Under the pieces are notes generated by a model. That model saw only the letters and a program-made list of their open reading frames with translations. It searched no databases and was not told where the DNA came from. From Nemania diffusa (lineage: Eukaryota; Ascomycota; Sordariomycetes; Xylariales; Xylariaceae): a stretch of DNA of 64,000 nt. The position numbers and the translations under genes were made by a program. How positions within the stretch are numbered: position 1 is the stretch's first letter; the number at the start of each line of letters is the position of its first letter. Location: contig JBBPUQ010000002.1 of the NCBI GenBank assembly GCA_038501195.1, forward strand, positions 3,286,001 through 3,350,000, in the 5' to 3' direction. Of the stretch, positions 31,589 through 43,800 are shown piece by piece.

Positions 31589-32403
31589 TTACAGGAAAAA
31601 GAAAAAGACGATGAAGCAGAACGCGATAAAACCACCCATAATGATGCCATCGCGACGCTTCCTCGCCGAGATCTTCCCAATTAAAGTATTGAGCCCAGGG
31701 ACCTGGCTTGCGGCTAACGTAATACGACGGTTGATGCTGGCGAGCGTCTCGCGCTGCAAGTTGAAGCTCTCGTTTGTGGCATACGCTTGGCTTAGCACAC
31801 TATCGACCATATTGTGGGAATTGTCGATTCGATTCCGCTCGTCCAGCATGTATTCGGCTTCCGCCGCTTCTGGATTGTTTGCTCGGTAGCTCTCGATATC
31901 ATCCCGCACATTCGACAACAGGTTTGCGCGGTTCCGCGCTTCGTGTAGTTTTGATTTTAGACGGCCGAGATCCCGTCGGTGCTCTGCCAGCTTCTCCCGG
32001 AGGAGCGACAAGTTGTTTTGTTTCAGAGCAGAGGAAGTTAAGCTCGCTTCGGAATCAAGTAGCCGGCCAAGTTGGTCGACGACAGCCTCCCGCTATTGTA
32101 TTAACTGGTTAGTCTAAACGGTCCAGGGTAGGCAGAGTTAGATCAATGCGCTTTCACCTTCTTTAATATCTCTTCTAGTTTTGCCTCCGTTTCTCTTTCC
32201 TCCTTGCTTGGCTTTGGCGGGATGTTCGACACGGTAGAGTACTGTGAATACGTGTGGAACAGCGACTCAGTCTATACATAAGGTGTGACATCAGCGCCGG
32301 ATCCTCGCAACTAATTCCGGGCATGCTTTGTTACCTGAGACTCTAGGCTCCGGGCTTGCTGTCGTAGTTGCGCCCACCCCTGATTTCCTGTGGTTGCCGC
32401 CAT
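31589..32403 (-). CDS. GOS1: Golgi SNARE GOS1/GS28
   Basis: Qb-SNARE for ER-Golgi and intra-Golgi vesicle fusion, anchored in the Golgi membrane by its tail. Minus-strand exons are 32403-32335, 32271-32158 and 32092-31589 (introns 63 and 65 nt), giving 228 aa. The N terminus has the family start MAATTGNQGWAQLRQQARSL. A long helical region follows, then the SNARE motif (NLQRETLASINRRITLAASQVPGLNTLIGKI pattern, central Gln present). It ends in a hydrophobic tail anchor of about 18 residues directly before the stop. Length matches known GOS1 proteins. It marks the return to housekeeping genes right of the cluster. Confidence 0.9.
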
Positions 32404-33076
32404 CGTCGGGAATTGGGTGCTAAATGATGCCTCAGCCAGGGAAGGCCGGCGACATGTGGTTGTAATTTGTAGGGGCGGTTGCGACAAGGACAGGAATGTT
32501 ATATCGAAGAGACGGCAAGTCGTGACGTAGGATCGAGATCGAGGCTAGCTAGCGATTGGTAGCAGAGGGAATGAAGGATTGTCTTCGTAGAGTATTGGAG
32601 GCGTTCTAGGTTTCGAGGGAAGGCAGCGAGGTAGGAGCCGTAATGCGGTATTCATCGGACCCTCGGACTCTTGGTGGTCTCTATTCTGTACTTGTTGCTT
32701 TCCTGGTTTGCTCTGGCGACCTTGGCTGGTGACGAGACACCGTGCTAATTAGGTAATCTCTAGGTACCTACAGTAGGTACCTAGGTATCACCCAAATAAC
32801 CCACCGAGCCACAAATATCTACCAAGCCACGAAAGCATCGCCACCGCCACACAACGGTTTGTAACTTACCTAGGTACTTACTTATCTTGATAGCGTAAGA
32901 GGAGACCCGCTTACCGTGATTGTGGTCTGTGCGCCCCTGGTTTTCCACACAACTCTCCAAATCTCTAGACCCTAAAAAGAATTTGGCGAAATTTCACGAC
33001 ACGACCACCTCCCCCAAACGACGACGACAACGACAACCCGGAGACCGCCAATTCCACACGACCACAGCCATTAAAG
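32404..33076. promoter_or_regulatory. Divergent promoter, GOS1 / ribosomal protein L35
   Basis: 673 bp between divergent housekeeping genes. It contains a dense patch of TAGGTACCTA motifs (32,760-32,790 and 32,872-32,880). A pyrimidine/ACGACG-rich leader (33,000-33,050) just upstream of the L35 ATG is typical of ribosomal-protein leaders. Confidence 0.45.
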
Positions 33077-33802
33077 ATGGTAAGTCGTGCCCACGATATC
33101 CCCATCGCTCTACCTTTGCGTCTCGAACCCTCGAATTTGCCGCTAACACAGCATCTCTCACCCGCAGTCGACGTCAAAGGTCAAGACCGGTCAGCTCTGG
33201 AACAAGAGCAAGGATGATTTGATCAAGCAGCTCGGCGAGCTCAAGACCGAGCTGGGCCAGCTCCGTATCCAGAAGATCACATCCTCCGGCAGCAAGCTGA
33301 ACAAGATGTATGTCTAACGAAGAAACCAACGCCATCCGATACCCCTCGATATCCATCCACCCCGCCAATGTTATTATATCCATCTCGAGTGCTCGAATGG
33401 CAAGGAGGGCGTCCAGTTTCTGGTATTCCAACGTTGAAGCTGATATTCTTTCTTCTCTACTACAGCCACGATCTGCGCAAGTCGATCGCCCGCGTCCTGA
33501 CCGTCGTCAACCTTAAGCAGCGCCAGCAGCTTCGCCTCTTCTACAAGAACAAGAAGTACCTCCCCCTCGACCTCCGACCCAAGCAGACCCGCGCCATCCG
33601 CCGCCGCCTCTCACCTGAGGAGAAGTCAAAGGTTCTAGAGAAGACAAAGAAGAGAACCACGCATTTCCCCCAACGCAAATACGCCGTTAAGGTACGCTTG
33701 GTCTCATCCCGATGCGATCTCCCCTCTACGAGTTACAATCTACTGTGCAATGCAATGGCACTTCGAGAACTGTACTGACATGGGGCATTGCAGGCTGTTT
33801 AA
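33077..33802 (+). CDS. RPL35: 60S ribosomal protein L35 (uL29)
   Basis: Large-subunit ribosomal protein near the peptide exit tunnel. Exons are 33077-33079 (the ATG alone), 33168-33307, 33466-33691 and 33794-33802; introns of 88, 158 and 102 nt give 125 aa. The core [19 protein letters not shown] and [19 protein letters not shown] are diagnostic. The first exon codes only for Met and the last only for Ala-Val-stop, so a naive reading misses both ends. Two introns near the start are common in fungal ribosomal-protein genes. Confidence 0.95.
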
Positions 33803-36745
33803 ATAAATTCTTTCGGCTTTGGAGGGAATTGGGTACGGATGTAGAGGGCGTGGTTATTCCAAAACGGAATCTGACATTTGCATGGCATCACACGGCTTTT
33901 TCGGTTCATAGGTGTTACGAGGTCACTTGCAGCCAATGTCGCTGCCCAATGCGCAAAAAAGAATTGCCTTCGGGCGCTGAACCAATCGTCATCTCGCGTT
34001 CCTACCAAAGCCACGACGATATGTGATAAATGCGCCTGCTTATACGACACTAATGATTCGGTTCAACGAAACTTGGGTCTGTGGACGGTGATTCACAAGG
34101 CACGCAAGCTTAGTAGCTTATGCAGTATCACCGATTATTTCAGGCGTTGGGACTACAGCTAATCATACCTATAAAAAGCCAAAATATGTGCCACGTGTGC
34201 TTTGATCTTTCTGGCCTAACCTCTAGGCGCCTCAGTGACCCTGTCTAGCAAATGCCAACATGAAACCTAGCCTAGCTTATGCTGAAAGTTCTCCCAATTT
34301 GCGTGAATTTAAACCAATTGCTAGTATCACAACAAGAAGCTATTTCAAGGGTCTAATTACCTACATGAGTGAGGCTATACATCAATAAACATGCCATATA
34401 TTGGATTAATTATGCTGCATGGCTAAAATAATCGATAACAAGGAAGGAAAGGCAATCATATTTTCAAGTCTAGGAGAAAGGAAGTCGAGATTTCCTCATA
34501 CATTTATATTATTCATGTATCCCGCCCCGCAATACTACGACCCTAGACTAGAACACGTGAAGTTCAGAGTTGTGTGTAATGGATGCGTATAGCAATACGA
34601 TGGAGATCGAGAAATAGAAGATTTCTTCTTTATCTTCACGCGTTCAGAGTCACGCGTTACGTTCCACCATAATAATTATTCGAGCTCATATATCCATATA
34701 CTTTCAAATAATTACGGAAAGTCCAGAGCTCTCTCCAATATTGACTCTCTGGTGGTGTATTTCTGCTCATCTACTAAATAACCATTCTCATATAATGCGC
34801 GTTTCAACAAATCTTCCGATTTAAGCTAGCCTTCGAATGCCACAATACTGCAACCCAATCTAGTAGTCTTTCCTATAAAATACCACATATAAATACCCAT
34901 GAAACAGACAATAAACTATAGCCAAATTTCATAAATCCTACCAGACTAGTAGTAGCCTATTAGAAGGAAACTGAAGCGATCGAGGTACTTAGAATCATGA
35001 ATATCCTTTCTACTAATCAGACCCTATACCTACTATAATATATTCACGTTTTATAAGGTTAGAACAACATGATTGATACTCGAGAAATTGTGCAATTTAG
35101 CCATCCTGATTGTGTATATGGGTGTGTTTCTTTAACGTCGTATACGATACGCTGACTTATCGGGCAGCACTCTAGACGTGGTAAGCTCTTATATAGTCAC
35201 AGAAAAACGATACCGTTAATCCATGATTAAATGAACGGTATAGGAGATTACAACTTCATGTTACTGTTACAGTGGAATAGCTATATATCCGACTAGTCCA
35301 ATTTCGATCATGTTTTGGTCAGATTCCTATAGCCCTCTGCAACCGCCTCGAGTTTCTTCATCGCCCCTAAACAATACCACGGCCATGGTATTTCATTGTA
35401 GGATGACAATTCACCTCTTAACCATCAATTTAAAAGGGACGTAACATGCTTGTTCGCCGTAAGGGGCTTTTCATCTCGAACTAAGAATCAACCATAGTCT
35501 ACGACACTATACAAGTTTTTTAAATAAAATTAAAGTAGTCTATAAAAGTCCTAGTCACCGCCTAGCAACACATAAACCATCGTCGAGTATCTATCCGCCA
35601 TCAAATGAGCCGTACATAACGGGCATAGAAAAGCATTAAATCGAATTCATAAAAATTGTCGCATGCTTAAAATCTCGTGCGAGAAACGTAACTGAATATG
35701 GATTTCAATAATAGGCTAGTGAACCTAAGCTGCGCCTTTCACCAACTTCAATTCAAAACTCGAAAATTGCTGACGTATATAATCATAGTTATCGCAGGGG
35801 AGGGCAAACACTATGGGTGCCGATGAAGCTACGCTCTGGGGGAGCCAAAGGTTCATGCTACCTTGTTGGCGCAGGCAAGGTGGACGGGAAAGTGTTCAGT
35901 GGAGTAAAGGGCCAGTCTTCTAGTTTCTATATCTCTAAATTATTCCCCGAGTACCGGTAACCCATGAGCGACTAGGAGCGAGACTCTAGAGTAAAACTAG
36001 CCGAGAGACAAAGTGAGGCTATAACGGACAATGTCGTATTTCCGATCTCAAGTCAGCTAACTAACTATGATGCTTGGGACATTGTGTAGCTATTATTTTC
36101 CTTGAATTAGCGACGAGCTATTTCCTACCCCAGGCTCAAAATTAAAGAAGGATGTATTTACTCATATCTACACTGCAATAAAGGTCTTGGAACATATTCG
36201 TATTGGAAAGAATGTTCCGTAATATAAAGGGCACTTGAAACCCCCTACTTTATAGACAAGAAACTCAAATCTTCTTCATATTCCAAGTCTCAGCTGTCTC
36301 GGCTTTCTAGTGAACCTAAATGTTCTAGTGTGGTGTTGTCATAAGTCTAGACGACGAATCTTCTAAGTATACCTTGTTTTTGGGTCATGTCCTGCTTCAG
36401 GGTAGGGGAGGTGGGTTCGTTGACTAATTTAGCATCTTATATCTAACGTGGCATTTTACAAATATCAGTTAGCTAGCTCTAGCCACAAAAGTGAATCAGT
36501 TCAACCGATTAGTAAGTAAGTACAGCGAGCCATGGGATATTATTGAATAGGTCTGTCTTTCTATTAAGTGTTTCTATGATATCCTCTTTAGACCAATGTT
36601 TTCGAAAGGGTTTTCCATGCTTCTCTGAGACGCCTTCCATATGATATCACTTTAACTGAATCTCATCAACGGGTATAATATAACAACCAACACAACCGAA
36701 ACCTTTCTCCCTAGCCTCTCCCCGGAACATCTGAAAGCGTCGCTA
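33803..36745. other. Long gene-poor AT-rich region between convergent genes
   Basis: Nearly 3 kb with no credible coding exon on either strand, between the 3' ends of RPL35 and the C2H2 factor gene. It is AT-rich (single 60-bp lines near 34,861 are about 27% G+C), with frequent TATA, TCATA and ATAT words. It may include long 3' untranslated regions. A RIP-degraded relic is possible; I see no surviving transposase motif or terminal repeats. Confidence 0.5.
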
Positions 36746-38658
36746 TTATTGCATTTCTCCAGAAAGGGCATTAGGCAACTGCTGAAGACCCAGTATGTCC
36801 CCAGATATACTTGATATAGCAGACATACTCCGGTTGTGACCTGCTCTCTTTCTCCCGAGGTTTAAATGCGTTTGACGATGCCTGCGAAGTTGATCGAGTC
36901 TCCTGAACGATCTTCCACAAGGCTCTCCTTTTACGATTTCGTTACATGTGTACTTGTCTGTCTTCGTCATATGGATCTTTCTGTGCTTCGACAGATTTGA
37001 AGACTCGGGGAAAGCCTTGCCACAGAACTCGCACTGCAGTGGCTTTTCGCCTGTGTGTACTCTTGAATGCATCGCTTATCCGAGGTTAGTTAATATCCAC
37101 CTAGAGCAATTTGAAGACACGTACTTAGTGCACTTTTTTGCTTGAACGCCATAGTGCAGCCTTCCACGGTGCATTTGAAAGGTTTGAGGCCTGTATGGAT
37201 TCTCTCATGCTGCTGGAGAGCCTGTTGCCCAGAAAACCCCAGTTTGCATATATCACAGGTAAATGGTTTGTCTGTAAGGTGTTAGTGAAAAAAAGGGGAG
37301 ACATAAAATGCCCTTGGCTATCACTCACAAACAGAGTGTGTTGATATGTGGCGGCGGAGTTTACCACGCGTAACAAAAGGCCGTTCTTGCTTTCGAGGAC
37401 ACCCGGCCCATAAACACGAAAACCCGGTCTGGCTTGTCAGCTTATCAACATGGAATTCACACAAATGATCATGGAAATCTTTCGTGTTGGTAAATTCCGC
37501 TCCGCATATTGCCCTTTCGCCCTGAGGCGTATCGGTGTTGGCGGCCCATTGGCAGATGTGCCTTTCTGGAAAGGTAGTCTCATTGGAGTTTTCAGGCAGG
37601 GAAGATACTGGCTGGAGAGATATCTGGGACTCGTTCGATCCCGGGCCTTCAACCTCGGTGTGAGCCTGGGGTGGGCTGCCGGAGTACGGGTGATAGGTGT
37701 CATCGTAAAATTGATCACATGGGTGTGGCACTGCATCATAGCTGAAATTGGTGGGACACAGAGTTTTTTCGTCGAGATCTAATTCACCAGGGGCGCGTAA
37801 CTCCCCCAATGTCCTTGCAACAAGATGCTCCGATTCGGTATGGTTGCACGGCTGACTGTGAGGCTGGCGAAAAAGGATCTGTCCTGGTGCCATTTGCGTA
37901 GGCACATAGTCTGCTAGACCTGGTATACCTATCGTAGAGGCACTCTCGACACATGTTGGATCATTGCAAGGTGTTCCATTTTCGGAGCAATTCTCGTTCT
38001 CGCATACGGATGAGGTACATCGAGAATTGCAAGAGGGTTGAGTGTCTGCAAGCGAAGCAATATCATATTCATTCGGATTTTGTGACAGTGACCCTAGGTC
38101 TGCTGAGGTAAATTGGTTGAGGATTGGTACACTCGGGATTATAGTGTGATCGCTGGGCCTAAAGCTGCCGTCGAAGTCGGGTACATGCCGTTCCCCCGGG
38201 ATAAAACTATGATGCTCGTGGGCCGAAGGGAGCCCGAACATCATGGATCGGTCTGAACATTGTTGTAGATTGGTGTTGCCGATGCCATGGCGATATGATG
38301 GGTATGCCCACGAGCTTGCAGCACGGGAACGTATATTGTTCGTACTCGGCATGGCCATTAGCCCCACGTGCTGTGGCACCTGGAAGCCGTGACCGCTCGT
38401 GTAGCCTTTTGGGAGCATACTATCGTGTGTGTGAGGAATGTGTTGAAAATCGTCTGGTTGTAAGTCATTGGACTGGAGACCACTAGGTTCAAGATCGTCT
38501 AAATTTAAGTCCTCGTCCCACCACGGGGAACCGGTATCGCCGACCTGATTTAGGTTCGATGAAGCGCTATTTGGCACCCCAGAAAAAGGGTTTGATGAAT
38601 TCATCGCATCTCCAAGGAAAAAATCCTCCCCGCCAGGATTGAAGAAAGCATTGTTCAT
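36746..38658 (-). CDS. C2H2 zinc-finger transcription factor, Zap1/ZafA-like
   Basis: Probable zinc-homeostasis regulator, nuclear. Minus-strand exons are 38658-37329, 37271-37125 and 37074-36746 (introns 57 and 50 nt), giving 601 aa. The N-terminal two-thirds is acidic and Ser/Asn/Pro-rich, with a cysteine-rich patch (CNSRCTSSVCENENC, then more Cys) that could sense zinc. Six C2H2-type fingers follow from about residue 370 to 575: two with long or unusual loops (CQWAAN... and CLWAGCPRK...), three canonical (CDICKLGF, CTVEGCTMAF, CEFCGKAF) joined by TGEKP-like linkers, and a last one with an expanded loop (CNEIVKGEPCGRSF). This order and the Cys patch resemble Zap1/ZafA. Other fungal C2H2 regulators remain possible, so no symbol is given. 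Confidence 0.75.
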
Positions 38659-39927
38659 CGTGACCAGCGGCGCTGCTGTATGCTGATCGCCAGTTCGAAG
38701 AAAGGTACTGCAAAATAAGGTAGCGAAGTAATTCCGAGAAGAGAGGGTAGCTATCTGAGGCTTAGATAGGCAGACAGATCAAGGGGAATTGAACCAGCGA
38801 AAGTCGAGGCTGTCGGTAGAAAAAAAGCCTATGATTCGACTTGAGGGTTGAGAACCTTGATGGACGACCTCAACAGGCGCGGCAATTGGTTGGTTCGCGC
38901 ACGGTCCTGGAGAGGTTTCCAGCTCTCCTGTTGCATAAGCACAAGAGCCTCAACTAAACAGTGACATGCACATGCTCAGCCAGATGATATCTTTGAGCTC
39001 ATAGCAGGAGGCATGGCGCATGTTGTCTAAGTTTCGCTTACTGCGTGCTGGACAGTTGATTTTGTTTTGTTTGCCAGTTGCGCAGTTGAAGAAAGAATAA
39101 GTATGTTGAAGGGCGCTTTTAGGTACCGAGCCTACCTACCTACACAGGCGCAGAACAGGTCCAAATGCAGCGCACATGCACGTGGGGTTGGACCATCAAG
39201 GTCCTCAGGCGTCATAATCAGCATCGACGCGATAGGTCCACCGTCGAGGCACTATTCTATCGACTGTGGGCCATTCTTGCCAGGTGCCTGCGGCTGCAAA
39301 GGTAAAGGCCTGTAGTTGGTGCAATGATCTATTGTTGTGTTGTCCTATCTGCGGTAATTTTGTTTACAGTACCTAGGTACCTTAGGTAGGCAGCCACAAT
39401 GCTTATATAATCAATACGCGCCTCTCAGATACGAGGCTCAAATCCAACAGTACCTTAGGTATGTAGTCGGGGAACCACCGAGTAACCTCTCTTTTAGATA
39501 GGTACCTATATGTATCTATCTAGTGTGCCTGTGCTATCTTGCGACCTATCTCTTGGCTATCTTGATAACAATCCCTCTCCATTAAACCAAGCCTCTTTCT
39601 CTCCCCTGAAAAATAAATAGATGGTTACGGCCTGTCGCAAAAGCTCATTGGATCTTACAACCCTTATAGCATCGAATTGTAAATCAGCATCATCTTATCT
39701 TACGTACCTAGCCTTACTTATACCCTCAGCCGCATTTTGTCAACGTAACCCGAGGCAAACCCTCACCACTCATCACATCGCACCCTCACCACGTATGCTG
39801 TAATTGCGCCTTTCTTCGGTGACTGCCTAAGTTAAAAAGGCCACTCTCTCAACCTACAGACAGGCCGCTCCTTTTTGCGCAGCGCTCTCGGTGTAGTTCT
39901 CGAATATCGCGGCCTTGAACCGCAGAG
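38659..39927. promoter_or_regulatory. Divergent promoter, C2H2 factor / small acylated protein
   Basis: 1.27 kb with TACCTAGGTACCTTAGGTAGG-type motifs (39,369-39,390, 39,450-39,510). A CT-rich leader stretch (39,585-39,606) is also present. The open frames at 39,067-39,315 and 39,621-39,803 lack features and were not called. Confidence 0.4.
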
Positions 39928-40472
39928 ATGGGCAATATATGCGGCAAGTCTGATAGCGAGGCATTCTCCCAACCAGGCCGGGTCCTGGGATCGGCGCCGC
40001 CACAACCAGAACGTGTCGCCGTGCCGGCGCATGTTAGGGGGCCGCCGCGGACCTTGGGCGGTGGGGCCCCAATTCCCCAGGAGAACAGCGGGGGCACCGA
40101 CGACGCGCGCAGACGAGCCGCTGAGGCAGCTGAGGTATGTACTATTACTATACTTGTCTTATCTTGCAACAAATGTACTCTTCTCGTGATGGCCATGTTT
40201 CCCCCTTCCTTACCTCTCTGCTCGTATTCTTGCAAACTGCGTCAGCTGTTTTCCGTTGCCGTTCAGTACCCCGGCTGCTGTTAAGAGTTCCATCTGAATA
40301 AGTTGTATAGGCGAGAGCACAAGCTGCATCAGCAAGGTCCTCGGGTAAGCTGGCCACACAACTGGCTGCCCAGAAAAAACAAACACGGAACGATACACTT
40401 CAGGAAATCAGCAACAATGAGAGGCGGCAGCGGGATGCCCAAGAGGCGGCACAAGCGAGAGCTCATAATTAG
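39928..40472 (+). CDS. Small conserved fungal protein with N-myristoylation/palmitoylation signal
   Basis: Exons are 39928-40134 and 40311-40472, with a 176-nt intron, giving 122 aa. The N terminus MGNICGKSDSEAF is a strong myristoylation consensus (Gly2, Ser8) with a Cys at position 5 suitable for palmitoylation, so plasma-membrane or endomembrane attachment is expected. The middle is Pro/Gly-rich. The C-terminal half is an Ala/Gln/Arg-rich helix (RRAAEAAEARAQAASAR, then a QKKQTRNDTLQEISNNERRQ region), probably a coiled coil. I recognise the pattern as a conserved uncharacterised ascomycete family but know no function; a membrane-linked adaptor or ubiquitin-interacting role would be speculation. 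The splice GAG|GCG keeps the helix in frame. Confidence 0.75.
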
Positions 40473-40834
40473 ATTAAGGAGGCCGCAGTAGATTTGTATA
40501 AATGTGACTAGGAATGACAACAGGAACTACTATCCTCCGCGCCTTGTTGAAATATGTCCGTGAACTACTAGGTAAACTCTTCATATCAGCTTCTGATAGA
40601 AGGAAACAATAAAGTTCGTTAACAATCTACTGAGTCCCTATTGATATTTCTTAAAGAAGATACCTCATTAAAGATTCCCACTTCCATTATAATTGTATAT
40701 CGCCGGTGAACGCCATTTTTGATTCCTATGCCAAAACTTATGCAACCTACACGGCCTTTTTTATGTCCCCATTCTCGCCTAGTCTGACCTGTACACGTCC
40801 CTGTCTAGAGACATGGGAGGCGGTGTCGGTTATT
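40473..40834. other. Short convergent intergenic region
   Basis: Holds the 3' ends of the small acylated-protein gene and PRP5. Nothing notable was seen. Confidence 0.5.
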
Positions 40835-43800
40835 CTATGTGACGGTATATCTTCCACCAATTGGTGCCCGATTGTCGGCGTCAGCCGCCGCGATGGTTCC
40901 CTCCTTGAGAAGGCGGGTCAGCTCAGCCATAGCGTTCGCCACAACGAGCTCTGTATCGCCTTCTACGAGAATATATAGTTTTGGCTCCTGACCGGGTTGA
41001 ACCTCCTTGCCCGCAGGGTAGAAGTTGCCCTTCGTTGTGATGGATGTGCCAGTGGCTTCAAGAATCTTGGCTACGTTCGTTCGATTAGTGACAGCCCAGC
41101 GTGCTTTCTGAGGGAAGTCGTTGATTTCCAGCGTGGCGTGGAATGCACCAGCGTCCGGCCCTTTGTTGTCAATGGGTTGGCCCGGTCGGAGCTGGCCAGT
41201 GCGGCCCAGCCGAGCGTTAATAGCATTGATAGCCGATGATACCTTATCCAGGGGGTTATTACCCCCCGTAGATGATGGGGCGGGTTCTTCTCGCTTATGA
41301 ATGGTAAACTTGGGCTCGAGGTCGATCTTAGGTGCTGCATCGCGGCTAACGATGCCGGAGGAGGCACTTTGAATAGCAGCAGCAGCTTTATCAGTCTTCT
41401 TGTCATCGGCTGCCTTCTCCTCTTTGTTGTCTTCCTCTTCTTCGCCTTCAGCTCGGTGAGTTTTTCGCTCACGAAGACGAGTAGCCTCTCTTTCCTGATC
41501 GAGGCGCTCTAGACCCTTACCTCCAAAACCAGATTGGTCTTTTGCTTTGCCAGACTTCACTTTTTCTCTAAAGGCCTTGCGCATGTCTTCCAACTGTTCC
41601 GGAATAGACTGGCCGCTCTGCTCAAGGGCCTTTGAAATACCAGGCGCACAATTTTCTTGTTCTGGTGTAATAAAAGTCACGGCTGTTCCTTTGTTGCCGG
41701 CACGTCCGGTACGACCAGCTCGATGCACGTAATCTTCGAGGTGGTTAGGGGCATCATAATTAACCACAAGTTTTAGTTGCTTGACATCTAACCCACGAGC
41801 GGCTACAGATGTCGCAATCAATATCGGTAGAGCCCCAGCTTTGAAGTCCTGGATAGTTGAATCTCGATCAATCTGATCCTTACCACCATGAATAGACATA
41901 CAAGGATAGCCTTTCCGTAGGAGCTCCTTAAGGAGATCGTCCGCCTTTTCTTGTCGCTCGACAAATATCAAAGTTCGAGCGTCCTCGTCCTTATCATAAA
42001 GCTCGCCAAGCAGCTCAAGAAGACGAAGGAATTTGGTATTTTCTTCGCGAATTTCAATTATCTGGGTGATTTCAGGAGCCACAACACTCTTGCCTCCCAC
42101 CGTTATCTCAACAGGGTTATTCAGGACCTTTTTGGCTAGGGAATCCATAATACGAGGCATTGTGGCCGAAAATAAAATCGTTTGTCGATCCGACCTCATG
42201 TTGGCGAAAATTTTCATCACCTGTGGTTCGAACCCCATGTCAAACATCCTGTCAGCTTCGTCTAAGACTACGTAGGTGACTCTCTTCAAGTTCGTGACCC
42301 GACCTTGGTTAGCTGCTAGTAGATCGATCATGCGTCCTGGGGTACAAACAATGATCTCAGCGCCCCGTTTTAGTTCCGCAATGTGGTCTTTAATGGGTGC
42401 GCCGCCGTACGCACAGACGGCTCGAAGGTTCATCGACTTGAGGAAAGGTTTGCAGTCACGATGAATTTGAGTCGCCAACTCGCGAGTGGGAGTCATGATC
42501 AATCCTATAGGGCCCTCGTTCTCCCTCAGTGGGGATTGGTCTTTGATATGCCTGAACATTGGTAACAGGAAAGCAAGGGTTTTGCCTGATCCGGTCTTAG
42601 CGACGCCAATGACATCTCGGCCAGACATGATAGCTGGGAATGCCTGCATCTGAATAGGTGTCGGCTTCTCAAAGCCTAAGCTGCCAACAACATCCAGGGT
42701 CTTGCGTGAGAGAGCGCACTGTGACCATTTCTGAACAGGCTTAGGCATATCTTTACCTGAGACTTTAATACCGTCCAACTCGAGACGTAAATCGGTAAGT
42801 TCAGCTTCGGTCATTTCAGATAATTCTAAGGGCTCAACCCAGAAATTCTTGCGAATCGGTTCCAGGTCAAGCTTGCTGTAGTCATGAGTTGGTATATCCT
42901 TCTTCTTGCGTCCTTTTGCGGCAAGGGCCAAAAAGGAGTTGGGATCAGCGTTTTCCTTGCGAAAGTCGTAGTCGTCATCACCGCTAAAATATGCTTCAGG
43001 TTCTTGTGAGGCCTTGCTCGGATTTTTTTTCGGCAGAAGAGTATTCTTTGGTTTTGGCTTGGTCTCAAGATTATTCATAAAGACGTCAAGTGGGTCGACC
43101 TCCTCTTCCTCGTTATCAACTTCCATCGACTCACCAGTAGCCGCGTCGTCCGCAGCATTATTAACTTGAAAAGCGGTGTCCTCCTCTCCGGTGTCAAGTT
43201 GCATTTCTGTGTCGTGCTGAGCATTCTCCTGCGCAATGCGCTCTTCTCTCCTCTCTTGCGCGGCTCGGGCAGCAGCGGCCTCTTCCTCCTCGTCGCCGGC
43301 AAAATTGTCAGCACCGATATCGTCATCCTCATCCTGATTTTCATAAGGTGTATCATCAACATCGGCAAGGGGCAATGATGGCAGCTTAGCAAGTTTGCGG
43401 TCTGATGTTTCCTCTTCGTCGAGTATCAATTTTCGCTTTTGGGGCGCTTTGTCTGTATCCAAACTCTGCTTGAGAAAGCCAAACCGACTAGTCTTAGTCT
43501 GGGGAAGGGCTGAGGCTGTAGGCTTATTGTTAGCTAGCTGATTGAAACATGTCTGATCAAGATACGTACCACCGGAGATTGTTGTTATAGCAGGTAATTT
43601 TGTAGATGGCTTTGTGGAAGGAGGGCCAGTAATAGCCCCCAACTTCACTCCTGTGCTTGGGGTTTGCGATTTCGAAGCCGACTTCTTCGCGATTGCTTTA
43701 GGATCGAATTTGCCTGCATATTGGGCGGTAGGGGACGGCGGTTGCGTATCGGCAGGCGATGCTGGGACCGGAGAAACGCCAGCTGGCGGGGCATTAGATG

